Below are positions 51,303 through 61,096 of a stretch of DNA of 64,000 nt, one piece after another; position 1 is the first letter of the stretch; every line of letters starts with the position of its first letter. A model generated the notes under the pieces. It did no database searches. It saw only the letters and a list, made by a program, of their open reading frames with translations, and was not told the origin of the DNA. The translations under genes and the position numbers were made by a program. Source of the DNA: GCA-1730015 sp964583825 (lineage in GTDB: Bacteria; Pseudomonadota; Gammaproteobacteria; Granulosicoccales; Granulosicoccaceae). The stretch lies in the NCBI GenBank assembly GCA_964583825.1, contig CAZOXM010000008.1:8892-72891 (forward strand), given 5' to 3'.

Positions 51303-51704
51303 TTACTCGACAGAATTCCTGCAACGAACCTGCCAATAGGTCAGTAAATCATCGGATTCCGTGTTCAACTTTTTGCCACTTTTTTTAACCAGTAGTTCTA
51401 CCGCTTTTCGACGTGATTTTGCTGTCGCCCAATTTTGTTTTTCTTCCTCCACCTGCTGTAATCCTGCAGTAACGCGCTGGTCCGTTTCTTCGATACTGGC
51501 ATCCAGCCGGCGTACAAACGATCTGGCGTTGTCGAGCAGAAGCGGCACTCTGGTATCGAGGTTCTGATACTCAGACCGATACTGCTTCAGTTGTTCTGCC
51601 TGCAAACGAAGAGATTCAGTTTTTCTGATCGCGCTACCTGCTTTAATGGCACACTTATCTTCAAGTAATTTAAAAACCGGAATCAGGCGGGAAAGATTCT
51701 TCAA
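51303..51704 (-). CDS. fliJ: Flagellar export chaperone FliJ
   Basis: Coiled-coil protein of 133 residues placed between fliI and fliK, the standard order. FliJ links the ATPase FliI to FlhA. Seen: long helices LRLQAEQLKQYRSEYQNLDT and LQQVEEEKQNWATAKSRRKA, the C-terminal VELLVKKSG segment typical of FliJ. No other motif is expected in this family. Confidence 0.85.
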   Translation of the reverse strand: MKNLSRLIPVFKLLEDKCAIKAGSAIRKTESLRLQAEQLKQYRSEYQNLDTRVPLLLDNARSFVRRLDASIEETDQRVTAGLQQVEEEKQNWATAKSRRKAVELLVKKSGKKLNTESDDLLTYWQVRCRNSVE

Positions 51705-51748
51705 TGGGTTGACCTCTTGTATCGTTAGCGCACCTGCGTCGCGCCTGA

Positions 51749-53143
51749 TTATTCAGTTGTCAACGCAGACTGCAGCGGCTGGCGGTTGGCTACCGGCACT
51801 GTTGCTGTTGAGAACAATTCAAATAGTGCGTGTTTACACTGACTAAAAGTGATGGTTTCATCCTCTGTCTGGGTTAGCAGGCTTATCATGGCTGGCAGCA
51901 AATCCACCGCACGGTCCAGATCCGGGTTATCGCCTCTTTGGTACATACCCAGGGAAAGCAAATCCTTGTTGCGCTGATAACAGGCATACAGATGAACAAA
52001 TACACGAACCGCCTGACGATGGTTTTCATCCGTGACGGCATCTCTGAGCCGACTGGTTGATGCAAGCACATCCACGGCGGGGTAGTGGCCGGATTGCGCC
52101 AACTCTCTGGACAAAACAATATGTCCATCCAGAATCGACTTCGCTGCCTCCGCCAGTGGGTCTACCTTGTCTTCTGATTCCATTAAAATGGTGTAGATTG
52201 CCGTCACCGAGCCCGTGTCGGTACAACCTCCACGTTCAAGTAACACCGGGAGGTCGGTAAATACGGATGCCGGATACCCGCCTGAAACCGGAAACTCCCC
52301 GGCGGCAAGCGCAAGCTCACGACCGGCGTGCGCATACCGCGTAAGCGAATCAAAAAGTAATAAAACATGATGCCCCCGATCTCTGAAATAGTCCGCCAGG
52401 GCTGCAGCGTATCGAGCCCCCGTCATTCTTCTCAGCGGGGTGTGGTCGGCCGGTATCGCTATCACTACTGCGCTTTCAATACCTTTCGGGCCGAGCGTCT
52501 GATGGATAAATTCCTGCACTTCCCTGCCGCGTTCACCCAACAGGCAGACGATGGTTATGTCGGCCTCTGTGTTGCGCGCCATCATCCCCAGCAGCACACT
52601 CTTACCGACACCACTTGCAGCGAAAAGACCGAGTCGCTGCCCGCGACCAATCGTAAGCAGTGCATTAATTGCACGCACGCCCACGTCGAGCGGTTTGTTA
52701 ATCGCAGTGCGCCGCAACGGATTGACCGGCAGGGGCTCGAGTTCGCCCGGCATCACGTTGGTTAACGGACCGGCGTTGTCGATGGGCACACCACAGCTGT
52801 CAACCACTCGACCAAGCAGCCCATAGCCGATCGGTGCCTTGTGCTCCTGACCGGTTGGTGTTACCCGTGCACCGGGAAGCAAATCCGACCGGTCCATGAG
52901 CACCAGACTGGTCGTCTCCCCACTGAAACCCACCACACTGGCATCGACTTCCCTTCCATCGGCCGTCGCTACTTTACAAATTTCACCGAGACGGGTCACA
53001 CAACCGACAGCCTCAAGCAGCAGGCCGTTATTACGTGAAATTTTCCCACTGACGGCCACTCGTGCCGGTCGCAGTTGCGCCCGACTGGCGGCAAGCCGGT
53101 CAACACAGTACTGTGCGAGTTCCGCGTTATTGTGGATCGACAT
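51749..53143 (-). CDS. fliI: Flagellar export ATPase FliI
   Basis: F1-type ATPase of 464 residues. The Walker A is GLFAASGVGKSVLLGMMARN and Walker B HVLLLFDSLTRYAHAGRELA. CLLGERGREVQEFIHQTLG and GEFPVSGGYPASVFTDLPVL are strong FliI marks. The ATG at 53143 overlaps the end of fliH by 17 bp; the frame extends upstream in fliH and is not used. Confidence 0.95.
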   Translation of the reverse strand: MSIHNNAELAQYCVDRLAASRAQLRPARVAVSGKISRNNGLLLEAVGCVTRLGEICKVATADGREVDASVVGFSGETTSLVLMDRSDLLPGARVTPTGQEHKAPIGYGLLGRVVDSCGVPIDNAGPLTNVMPGELEPLPVNPLRRTAINKPLDVGVRAINALLTIGRGQRLGLFAASGVGKSVLLGMMARNTEADITIVCLLGERGREVQEFIHQTLGPKGIESAVVIAIPADHTPLRRMTGARYAAALADYFRDRGHHVLLLFDSLTRYAHAGRELALAAGEFPVSGGYPASVFTDLPVLLERGGCTDTGSVTAIYTILMESEDKVDPLAEAAKSILDGHIVLSRELAQSGHYPAVDVLASTSRLRDAVTDENHRQAVRVFVHLYACYQRNKDLLSLGMYQRGDNPDLDRAVDLLPAMISLLTQTEDETITFSQCKHALFELFSTATVPVANRQPLQSALTTE

Positions 53144-53810
53144 CGATATCCAGCTGCTGAAGAACGGTCTGCAGCATCGCGTTAATGCCACCATGAATGT
53201 CACTGTTATCCTGCGATACCGTAAACGAACCACGATCTATCGCACTGTCCTCCACCCACTGAATCTGATACCCGGACAAATGCTCCGGTGCATGCGCTTT
53301 CAACAGGGAGAGATCATCCGGATGGGCGGTAACCGCTACTGGCTTGTCCGCACGGGGCAGCTGAGCCAGTGCATTGGATACCAGTTCGGTGATTTGCTCG
53401 GGCTCGTGCCGCATTGCCTGCGCCAACACTGAGCGAGCAATTTCAACCGAAAGCGCAACCAACTCTCTGGCAACATCATCACCCAGTCCGTTAACCGGAT
53501 TTTCAAGCACCTGGATAAGGTACCCAAGTTGCTGCTGGCTTTCGGCATATTGTGCTTTCGCCGTCGCAACACCATCCTTATAGCCGGACTCAAAGGCCGC
53601 CTCGGTTGCGGAATTCGAAACTCCGGTAGAATTCGGTTCTGACGGCTGCGCTAACTGACCCTGGCCTCTCTCCGCTGTTCGGGTTCTGGCCTCTTCAAGG
53701 CTAACGACCGACGCTCTGGCAGAACGCATATCCGGTATAGACCATTTTTCGAATGTACCGGTTGTTTTACTGTTTGCGGGTATTATTCTGGCGCGGGTTA
53801 ACCTGGCCAT
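53127..53810 (-). CDS. fliH: Flagellar export regulator FliH
   Basis: FliH, 227 residues, binds and controls FliI and links it to the C-ring. The ATG at 53810 has GGGGA eight bases upstream. The central part has GYKDGVATAKAQYAESQQQL, and the C-terminal half has LVALSVEIARSVLAQAMRHE, VAVTAHPDDLSLLKAHAPE and AIDRGSFTVSQDNSDIHGGI, all typical of FliH. Confidence 0.9.
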   Translation of the reverse strand: MARLTRARIIPANSKTTGTFEKWSIPDMRSARASVVSLEEARTRTAERGQGQLAQPSEPNSTGVSNSATEAAFESGYKDGVATAKAQYAESQQQLGYLIQVLENPVNGLGDDVARELVALSVEIARSVLAQAMRHEPEQITELVSNALAQLPRADKPVAVTAHPDDLSLLKAHAPEHLSGYQIQWVEDSAIDRGSFTVSQDNSDIHGGINAMLQTVLQQLDIDVDPQ

Positions 53811-53843
53811 TAGCACTATTCCCCGATTTAAAATCTAACTGAG

Positions 53844-54878
53844 TTAAACATAGTCATCGCCAGCACCTGCCAGAACCAGTCGGCCGTCTTCTGCCATTTT
53901 TGTCGCCACGGTTAACACTTCACGCTGCGCATCTTCCACTTCAGACAGTTTTACAGGTCCGCTGATTTCTAAATCATCCTTTAACAAAGTGGCTGCGTTT
54001 TTCGACATATTTTTGAATATCTTTTCTTTCATCTCATCACTGGCACCCTTTAATGCCAGTAATAAAATATCGTTTGTGACTTCCCGCAACAATCCCTGCA
54101 TACCCCGGTCATCAGCTGCCATCAAACCGTCGAACACAAACATTTTCTCTTTTATTTTCCCCGCCATACCGGGCTTGAGTTGTTCAATTTCTTCAAGCAC
54201 CCGCTCTTCTATCGTGCCGGGCACGACATTCAGTATCTCTGCACCTACCATTAACCCGCCCACGTCAGTGACGAGGTTGCCCGGGTCCTGATTAAAACTA
54301 TGTGTGATGATCTCGTCGAGTTCCTTTAGTGCCTCAGGGTGCAGGCTATCGAGTTCAACGACACGCAACACCACATCGGCTCTAATTTCCTCCGGCAACA
54401 ACTGCAGCACCTCACCTGCATGCGAACGCTGCAGGCAGCTGAGCACTGCGGCGATTACCTGCGGGTGTTCATTCGCCACAATTTTTGCGATTCCTTTCGC
54501 CGGCATCCACTTGAGTGACTCCACACCCACCGGTTTATTATGCTGGTCGAGCCTGGAGAGCACGCTACCCGCCTTTTCACGGCCCAGCGCGCGTACGAGC
54601 AGTTGCTGAAAGAATGGACCACCGCCCACACCAAGTGAGGACTGATCCTGAACGTCTTCTGCAAACTTCTCCAGCGTACCGGCAATAGCAGTCTGTGATA
54701 TCGGTGGCATCGCATTAATCGCCTCACCAATGCTCTGCACCTCCTCAGGCTCAATATATTGCAATACCTGCTCAGCATCCTGCTCGCCGAGCGCCACTAA
54801 CAGTATCGCCGCAAGACCCGGTCCCGGCGCCTTGAATTCAGCACCCGATCCATTGTCGGCTGCCGCCGCATCAGCCAT
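53844..54878 (-). CDS. fliG: Flagellar switch protein FliG
   Basis: Rotor protein of 344 residues contacting the stator. The middle domain has IVANEHPQVIAAVLSCLQRS with the EHPQ motif. The C-terminal domain carries the charged torque helix region FVFDGLMAADDRGMQGLLRE and LALKGASDEMKEKIFKNMSK. N-terminal AAILLVALGEQDAEQVLQYI matches the FliF-binding part. It overlaps fliF by 8 bp. Confidence 0.95.
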   Translation of the reverse strand: MADAAAADNGSGAEFKAPGPGLAAILLVALGEQDAEQVLQYIEPEEVQSIGEAINAMPPISQTAIAGTLEKFAEDVQDQSSLGVGGGPFFQQLLVRALGREKAGSVLSRLDQHNKPVGVESLKWMPAKGIAKIVANEHPQVIAAVLSCLQRSHAGEVLQLLPEEIRADVVLRVVELDSLHPEALKELDEIITHSFNQDPGNLVTDVGGLMVGAEILNVVPGTIEERVLEEIEQLKPGMAGKIKEKMFVFDGLMAADDRGMQGLLREVTNDILLLALKGASDEMKEKIFKNMSKNAATLLKDDLEISGPVKLSEVEDAQREVLTVATKMAEDGRLVLAGAGDDYV

Positions 54879-56538
54879 CTTTTTCCTGCTCCATTGCTAC
54901 CCAGTCCTTCACCACTTTCGCCACTCGTTTCGGATCTTCCCGCGCCATGTTTCGAGCCATCAGCAGAATGTCGCCATGACTTTCTTCCACCACGCTGTTG
55001 GCACGATCCACTCCCTGATTCGAAAGCGTAAGCGTGTCTTTACCAAGCGCGCCGGGGAGCGCTGCAACTGCTCCGCCCCCGCCTTCCGGGTCCGTGGTAC
55101 CGGCGATCTGCTTGGGTTGCAGTGAAACCAGCGCCGGCCTTACTACAAACAGGATGATTGCCAGAATCAAAAAACCGAGCCCGATCTGTCTGGCCAGTGA
55201 CCAAATCCACGGTTCTTTCCAAATCGGCGCAGCATCAGGCGGAATTATTTCTTCAGGTGCCTGAAATGGCTTGTTAAAGACAAGTATCGAATCACCACGT
55301 TCTTCGTTGAAACCAATTACACCTTCTACCAGTGCGGTGTATTCATTGATCTCCTGCTCAGTCGGCGGCACCATCACGGTTTCACCCGCCTCGTTCACAG
55401 TTTTCATATTGTCAATGACGACAGACGCCGACAGCCGATTCACTTTGCCGGGAGACGTTCTGACATGGGAAATTCTTTTGTCCAGTTCGTAGTTACGGGT
55501 CAGGTTTGAAAAGCGATCGTTGGCTTCGTCCTGACCACCCTCACCCTCATTGTCTTCTGCTCCGCCTACCGGGGGCTGATTGGTGAGTGCGCCTGGCACG
55601 CCGGCCGCGTTAATACCGGTCTCTGTACGCTGCTGTTGCTGCTCACTGCGAATCTTGGTCGGGTCACCCTCATAAGACTCGGCAGTCTGCTCTTCGACGG
55701 TGAAATCCAGATCCGCGGACACACTGGCTCTTACCCTGCCCGCACCCACCAATGGCGTCAGTAAGTCCTCAATACGTTGTGCATAGTGCTCCTCAAGCTT
55801 TCGGGTAAATTCAAACTGGTGACCGGTTATTTCTTCCAGTCCATTACCTGACCCGCTGGAAAGCAGCGCACCCCATTCATCAACAATAGTCACATCCGCA
55901 CTGTCGAGGTAGGGAATACTGGAGCTCACCAGATTAATGATTGCTTTCACCTGACCTCTTTCAAGCGTTCGGCCAGGTGCCATCTGCACCATCACGGAAG
56001 CACTTGATGCACTCTGCCGCTGTGCAAACACAGATCGTTTTGGTATAGCCAGATGTATTCGCGCTGAGTCGACGTTTCTCATCGCCGAGACGGTGCGGGC
56101 AAGTTCCGTTTCCAGTGCATGGCGATACCGTGCCTGCTCCATGAATTGACTGGTACCCAGCGGCTGATCCTGGCGCAGCAATTCAAGTCCCATCACCGTT
56201 GACTGAGACAGTCCGATCCCGGCCAGTTCTATTTGTAACTGACTGGCCTTGGCCGCCGGCACAAGTATCAGCCCGGACTTGCTGTCAATGGTAAAGGCCT
56301 CACCTCTCGTCGTGAGAAACTCAACTACTTTCGCACTGTCCTGTCGTTCCAGACCCGATGTCAGAGGGACATAATCACCTTTGGTCGCGAGCGCCAGCAA
56401 CCCGAGCCCCACTGGAATCGATGCAACGATTGCCAGCAGCGGCAACAACTTCCCCGGCTGCAAATACGATTGCAACAGTTCGAGCCATACCGGTTTGGCA
56501 TTTGCCGGCTGGGTGCTTTCTACGATAGTGTTTTCCAC
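54871..56538 (-). CDS. fliF: Flagellar MS-ring protein FliF
   Basis: MS-ring protein of 555 residues. First membrane segment near 34-52 (LLPLLAIVASIPVGLGLLAL), second near 450-470 (GLGFLILAIILFVVRPALVS). The ring-building domain has LATKGDYVPLTSGLERQDSA, GMELLRQDQP-like LGLELLRQDQPLGTSQFMEQ and RHALETELARTVSAMRNVDS. The C-terminal tail (ILLMARNMAREDPKRVAKVV, KDWVAMEQ) is the FliG-binding end. Confidence 0.95.
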   Translation of the reverse strand: MENTIVESTQPANAKPVWLELLQSYLQPGKLLPLLAIVASIPVGLGLLALATKGDYVPLTSGLERQDSAKVVEFLTTRGEAFTIDSKSGLILVPAAKASQLQIELAGIGLSQSTVMGLELLRQDQPLGTSQFMEQARYRHALETELARTVSAMRNVDSARIHLAIPKRSVFAQRQSASSASVMVQMAPGRTLERGQVKAIINLVSSSIPYLDSADVTIVDEWGALLSSGSGNGLEEITGHQFEFTRKLEEHYAQRIEDLLTPLVGAGRVRASVSADLDFTVEEQTAESYEGDPTKIRSEQQQQRTETGINAAGVPGALTNQPPVGGAEDNEGEGGQDEANDRFSNLTRNYELDKRISHVRTSPGKVNRLSASVVIDNMKTVNEAGETVMVPPTEQEINEYTALVEGVIGFNEERGDSILVFNKPFQAPEEIIPPDAAPIWKEPWIWSLARQIGLGFLILAIILFVVRPALVSLQPKQIAGTTDPEGGGGAVAALPGALGKDTLTLSNQGVDRANSVVEESHGDILLMARNMAREDPKRVAKVVKDWVAMEQEKDG

Positions 56539-56619
56539 GGTCTGTCGTTAGCTTTTTATTAGTAAAATTACTTAACTATTTATCGCAACTGTACGATACA
56601 GTATGTGTAAGACCTGCCT

Positions 56620-56940
56620 TCACAGCGGCATACTCATTACTTGTTGATAAGCGGTGACAAACTTATTGCGAACCTGAGAAAGGGCCTCAAAGGAGACTCT
56701 GGCTTTTTGAATCTCTACCATGACATCAGCAAGACTGACCGATGCATCCCCGTACTCAAACTTGCTTGCCAGCCCGGCTGCCTGAACCTGACGATCGCTG
56801 ACCCCTTTTACGACATCGCGAAGTAACGGTGCAAAAGCCTCGTTGTTTTTCTCTACCGGTTGCAGATTCCCGATATCTGCCGACATACTTCGAAGGCGGG
56901 ATATCAACGCGTCCTTGTTAATGGTGTTTTCCAAAACCAT
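56620..56940 (-). CDS. fliE: Flagellar hook-basal body protein FliE
   Basis: FliE of 106 residues joins MS-ring and rod. It has FAPLLRDVVKGVSDRQVQAA then LASKFEYGDASVSLADVMVE and IQKARVSFEALSQVRNKFVT with AYQQVMSMPL, the classical FliE C-terminus. It is first in the long minus-strand fli run. GGAG lies immediately before the ATG, unusually close, so the true start might be slightly downstream. Confidence 0.92.
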   Translation of the reverse strand: MVLENTINKDALISRLRSMSADIGNLQPVEKNNEAFAPLLRDVVKGVSDRQVQAAGLASKFEYGDASVSLADVMVEIQKARVSFEALSQVRNKFVTAYQQVMSMPL

Positions 56941-57275
56941 CTCCGTTTTGTTTTTTACAAAGCAATACGACTAGGCAATATGCATACCTCACAATTTTGA
57001 CAAGAAGTTTGAAACATCATTAAAGTATTTACCTGCAACAACGTGAAGCATGAGCACGATAAGCTTGTACCTCGTCAAACGCATGCCGAAGATACGTCGT
57101 CAAAAAGCAGGCTTATATGCATTGATGTTATTACAGTAAAATACAAATAACCGTTACTAATAGTGTGCTGTTATTTTTATATACGGCCTGTTGCTCGCAC
57201 CCGTATATGCCAAACAGTTATTTCAGAAAAACCTGCAATAGTTTTTATGAATAACTCCACTCATTTGCTTCGTCA
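56941..57275. other. Gap upstream of fliE with an inverted repeat
   Basis: 335 bp between nnrDE and fliE, AT-rich, expected to hold the fliE promoter on the minus strand. No sigma54 or FliA consensus was found by eye. ATATACGG (57179-57186) and CCGTATAT (57201-57208) form a perfect 8-bp inverted repeat with a 14-bp spacer, possibly an operator. Confidence 0.5.
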
Positions 57276-58787
57276 TCAGAGTTGAACAAGCGAACTGAGC
57301 GGAAGATGCAATGCATCGATAAGATCGCCAGCCAGTAAACCCTGCTCACCGCAGTCGGTCACCGCCATGTCTGCACTCACCGCGTGCAACCATACGCCGG
57401 CCATTAAGGCGTGCGTCGGCGCTAACCGCTGTGCCAGCAAACCACCGATAATGCCGGACAACACATCTCCCATGCCGCCGGATGCCATGCCGGGGTTGCC
57501 TGCCGTACAGATAAAGGCCTGTTCACCATCACTCACCACACTGCCAGCTCCTTTTAGTACTGCGCCCGCACCGTACTGACTGACCAGATCACCTGCGGCA
57601 TGCAAACGCGCGGCGTTGATCTCAGCAACCGAACGGTTCAGCAAGCGAGCCGCTTCGCCCGGGTGTGGAGTAAGCAATGCACTGGGTAAGTACCGCGGTT
57701 GTTCAGCAAGTAAGTTGAGCGCATCAGCGTCCAGCACTGCGGGTTTATCGGTACGGTTCAGGTGTTCTATCACCAGCTCATACAACGCGCGACCAAACGC
57801 GCGCCGACCCAGACCGGGACCAACAACAACGACATCCGCGTCGTTCAGGAGCTGCTTAACCCGGTCGGTCCTCTGGTTGGTGCCAGAGACACCGTTCACC
57901 ATGAGTTCCGGCCGAGCGCTCAGGAAGCCTGCCACATGATCAGTATGAGTCACCACCGACACCAGTCCGGCACCGGTCCGCAGAGCTGCGGTTGCGGTGA
58001 GCAATGCTGCTCCCCCGTACCCCGCATCCCCACCGACAACGAGCACATGTCCATACGCCCCCTTGTGCGCAATGCGGGAGCGTTTTGACACAACGCCCCG
58101 CAACAGTGCTTTCGTGACTACAAAGGCAGCTGCATCATTATTCGTACTTACCGTGCCAAGCGTGTCAACGATAATCCTTCCACAGACTGCCGGGCCATGC
58201 CCTGTCAGCAAGCCCGGTTTCAGACCGATGAAAGTCAGCGTGTGATCCGCCACAACCACCGTGCCCGGCGCATGGCCGGTATCTGCATCGAGGCCGCTGG
58301 GCACATCAACCGAAACCACCGGCAATGCCGCGGCATTGATCCGTTCAATACAGGTATTCCAGGGAGCGCGGGGCGCATTGCTAACGCCGGTGCCAAAAAT
58401 ACAGTCAATAACGAGGCCGTCCACAGGTGCCAGGTGGACAGCGTCGGCAGGCTCAATGCCGCTCTTGCGCATCGCAGAATAGGCGATCCGTGCGTCTGCT
58501 GCCTTTGGTTCTGCATCGATATACACTTGAACACGAATGCCGGTTGCAACCGCCAGTCTTGCCAGCACAAATCCATCACCGCCGTTGTTGCCGGTGCCAC
58601 AGACAATATGATAGGCCGTTACAGTCGGGTAGTGCTGCTGTATATACCGGAACAGCGCCATGCCGGCTTTTTCCATAAGCACCGAAGCGCCGCCGGATGT
58701 AATCGACATGGCCTCCTGCTCTAACGCTTTAATTGACGCTGTGTCGAAGACTGGTGTGGCATTGGCGTAGTTAAGAGTAAACGGCAT
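57276..58787 (-). CDS. nnrDE: Bifunctional NAD(P)HX epimerase/dehydratase
   Basis: Repairs hydrated NADH and NADPH. The 503-residue protein joins a YjeF_N-type epimerase domain (about 1-215; IVCGTGNNGGDGFVLARLAV, VDVPSGLDADTGHAPGTVV) and a ribokinase-like ADP-dependent dehydratase (about 220-495; HVLVVGGDAGYGGAALLTAT, LLTPHPGEAARLL, GNPGMASGGMGDVLSGIIGG). ATG 58787 is used over a TTG four codons upstream. It is a housekeeping gene not linked to motility. Confidence 0.94.
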   Translation of the reverse strand: MPFTLNYANATPVFDTASIKALEQEAMSITSGGASVLMEKAGMALFRYIQQHYPTVTAYHIVCGTGNNGGDGFVLARLAVATGIRVQVYIDAEPKAADARIAYSAMRKSGIEPADAVHLAPVDGLVIDCIFGTGVSNAPRAPWNTCIERINAAALPVVSVDVPSGLDADTGHAPGTVVVADHTLTFIGLKPGLLTGHGPAVCGRIIVDTLGTVSTNNDAAAFVVTKALLRGVVSKRSRIAHKGAYGHVLVVGGDAGYGGAALLTATAALRTGAGLVSVVTHTDHVAGFLSARPELMVNGVSGTNQRTDRVKQLLNDADVVVVGPGLGRRAFGRALYELVIEHLNRTDKPAVLDADALNLLAEQPRYLPSALLTPHPGEAARLLNRSVAEINAARLHAAGDLVSQYGAGAVLKGAGSVVSDGEQAFICTAGNPGMASGGMGDVLSGIIGGLLAQRLAPTHALMAGVWLHAVSADMAVTDCGEQGLLAGDLIDALHLPLSSLVQL

Positions 58788-58830
58788 ACATAGAGGCAAC
58801 TGAGTTATAGCGTTAGTCTGTGCTGTGATT

Positions 58831-59709
58831 TCAACCGAACCCGCTCTTTTTTATGCCCTTCTGTATCTCGTAAATTGACATCGGTACATCCGGTTGCGGT
58901 TGTGGAATGCGGATCGGAATATCTTTCAGTCGAGGGGTCAATGTCGGTTCACCACAAAGCATGCGCGTGTTGTAGTCTTCTATCCCATCCCAACTGGTCA
59001 GCGACCCGTTAATCGGAAACGCATCAGCGGCCATCATTTCATAGAAAAGTATTCTTCTTGCGCGATCCGATGTATTTTTTGCCGAGCCATGCACCAGACG
59101 CCCATGATGTATCGAAATTGACCCCGCAGCGCCTTTGAGTTCCACCGCATCTTCAGGGTTTAACCCGACCTCACTTGGTACAAATGCACCGGCAAAAACA
59201 CCGTCGACATGGTGATCGTACACCGGGCCTGTGTGACTGCCGGGGTATACCATCAGCGGGCCGTTTTCACTCTCCATGTCGTCGATAATGATACCGATGG
59301 CGAGGATGTCATCATTGGTGTGAGGGTAAAACGCATAGTCCTGATGCCACTCGATAGCCGCTCCGTTTTCAGCAGATTTCATATTTAGTTTTGAAGTGTG
59401 TAAACGCAGATTGGGACCGAGCAGATCTCTCGCCGGCGCCAGAATGTGGTCTGAGTACATCAACGACTGCATAACTTCACTGATTTTATGTGGCAGCCGG
59501 ATACGCCGTATCCGCGGTTGCTCCGGGCAATGACCCACCTCCAGTTCAAGGCGCTCGTTGGACTGTGTCAGCGCGGTGGATTCGACTTCAAACCGTTTAA
59601 TCTCGCGCCGGATATCGTCAATGATGTTGTCCGGCAGATGATTCTCCAGTAGCAGGTACCCGGTCTCCGCGTAAGCTTCTATTTGCGCACGGGTCAGAAT
59701 TTCCGCCAT
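58831..59709 (-). CDS. Phytanoyl-CoA dioxygenase (PhyH) family protein
   Basis: Non-haem Fe(II)/2-oxoglutarate dioxygenase-like protein of 292 residues. The metal-binding His-x-Asp is in IEWHQDYAFYPHTND and the distal His in ISIHHGRLVHGSAKNTSDRA with RR behind it for 2-oxoglutarate. GTRAGLLVYPGSH-like PLMVYPGSHTGPVYDHH is conserved. ATG 59709 has AAGGAGG just upstream. Members act on varied small molecules (ectoine, phosphonates, acyl-CoA); the substrate here is unknown. Confidence 0.85.
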   Translation of the reverse strand: MAEILTRAQIEAYAETGYLLLENHLPDNIIDDIRREIKRFEVESTALTQSNERLELEVGHCPEQPRIRRIRLPHKISEVMQSLMYSDHILAPARDLLGPNLRLHTSKLNMKSAENGAAIEWHQDYAFYPHTNDDILAIGIIIDDMESENGPLMVYPGSHTGPVYDHHVDGVFAGAFVPSEVGLNPEDAVELKGAAGSISIHHGRLVHGSAKNTSDRARRILFYEMMAADAFPINGSLTSWDGIEDYNTRMLCGEPTLTPRLKDIPIRIPQPQPDVPMSIYEIQKGIKKSGFG

Positions 59710-60031
59710 GGCGTCCTCCTTCAAGCGAATAAAGCAGCAGTCTAATAGCTACGGGAAAATCAAACAAACGCGCTCGTTGATCGTATATGTGCGATCGCAC
59801 CGGTGGCTGCTCACGACTGGACGCAGCAACACAAGTGTGCGTGGCCCGTGATGCTGACACTCGAGACATGCTCACAAGAAAATACGATTTATAAGCGATC
59901 GGCCGTTACGAGCAGTGAGCAACCCAAGCACCGGCATGGCCACTCCAGCCTCCTCGAAATAGCGCCAGGCACTGTGACTGTTAATCAGCGTGGTATTTGG
60001 TTTTAATAGGGCATCGCGCTGACCAATTTTA
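59710..60031. other. Divergent gap with palindrome GTGCGATCGCAC
   Basis: 322 bp between the divergent PhyH-family and MoxR-type genes. It holds a perfect 12-bp palindrome at 59789-59800 that could be an operator for one or both genes. No gene or consensus promoter is visible. Confidence 0.45.
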
Positions 60032-61096
60032 ATGAGCCCTGCTATGCGCCCGAGTCATTTGCAAATTGTCCTTGATCAGGAATTCAGCAGCACCGCTGAA
60101 GGCCACCATACCCCGGTAATGATCTGGGGGGCGCCCGGAGTTGGCAAGTCACAACTGGTTGCCGCCGTGGCGGAGCGACACGAAGTGCCGCTACTCGACG
60201 TACGTTTATCGCAGATGGAACCGAGCGATTTGCGCGGCATACCATTCCGGGTCGACAACATGGTCGAATGGGCGGTGCCGAGAATGCTGCCGGATCAAAG
60301 CCGCCACGGTCCGGCTGGCATCCTGTTCCTCGATGAAATCACCTCTGCCTCCCCCGCTGTTTCGGCAGCGGCATATCAGTTGATACTCGATCGTTGTCTT
60401 GGCGAATACCAGGTACCGGAGGGCTGGGTAATTTTCGCCGCCGGTAATCGTCAGGGGGACCGGGGGGTGACCTATTCGATGCCATCGCCACTGGCAAATC
60501 GATTTACCCATTTCACTTTCGAGATTAATCTTGATGACTGGGTGGCGTGGGCGCATCGGCATCGGATCGACGAACGCATCGTGGCTTTTCTGCGCTTTCG
60601 ACCGGAACTGCTTTTCGACTTCGATCCGGCGCAGGATCCAGTGGCGTTTCCAACCCCGCGGTCCTGGGAGTTTGCACATCACGCATTGCAGAAATTTGAT
60701 TCGCAAAGCCCGGTCAGGACCGGCGCGCTGCAGGCCTGTGTGGGTGGTGCCGCCGGGGTTGAGCTAAGTGCGTTTCTGGAAAATCTGCAAAACCTGCCCG
60801 ACGTCAATGCGATACTGGCCGGTGAAGACGTGCCGACACCGGATTCAATTGACCTGCAATATGCGCTGGCTTCGGCGCTGGTGGGGCATGCGCTACGAGC
60901 AGCAGATACAAACAATCAAGCCGCACTTGGACACATTCTCAACTATGCCAGCCGCTTTCCTCAGCGCGAAATGGCGGTAATGCTGGTGTCTGACCTGCAC
61001 CGAGCCATTGGCGAGAAGCTATTCTCGGTACCGGAGTTCAGTGACTGGGCATCTCAGGTAGCTGATGTGATGTTTTACGACGGCCGGCAAACGTGA
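60032..61096 (+). CDS. MoxR-type AAA+ ATPase
   Basis: AAA+ ATPase of 354 residues. Walker A in MIWGAPGVGKSQLVAAVAER, Walker B in GILFLDEITSASPAVSAAAY, and a sensor-1 type Asn in VIFAAGNRQGDRG with LANRFTHFTFEINLDDWVAW. MoxR-family ATPases act as chaperones with a VWA partner, here the gene that overlaps it by four bases (GTGA). The client is unknown. Confidence 0.88.
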   Translation: MSPAMRPSHLQIVLDQEFSSTAEGHHTPVMIWGAPGVGKSQLVAAVAERHEVPLLDVRLSQMEPSDLRGIPFRVDNMVEWAVPRMLPDQSRHGPAGILFLDEITSASPAVSAAAYQLILDRCLGEYQVPEGWVIFAAGNRQGDRGVTYSMPSPLANRFTHFTFEINLDDWVAWAHRHRIDERIVAFLRFRPELLFDFDPAQDPVAFPTPRSWEFAHHALQKFDSQSPVRTGALQACVGGAAGVELSAFLENLQNLPDVNAILAGEDVPTPDSIDLQYALASALVGHALRAADTNNQAALGHILNYASRFPQREMAVMLVSDLHRAIGEKLFSVPEFSDWASQVADVMFYDGRQT

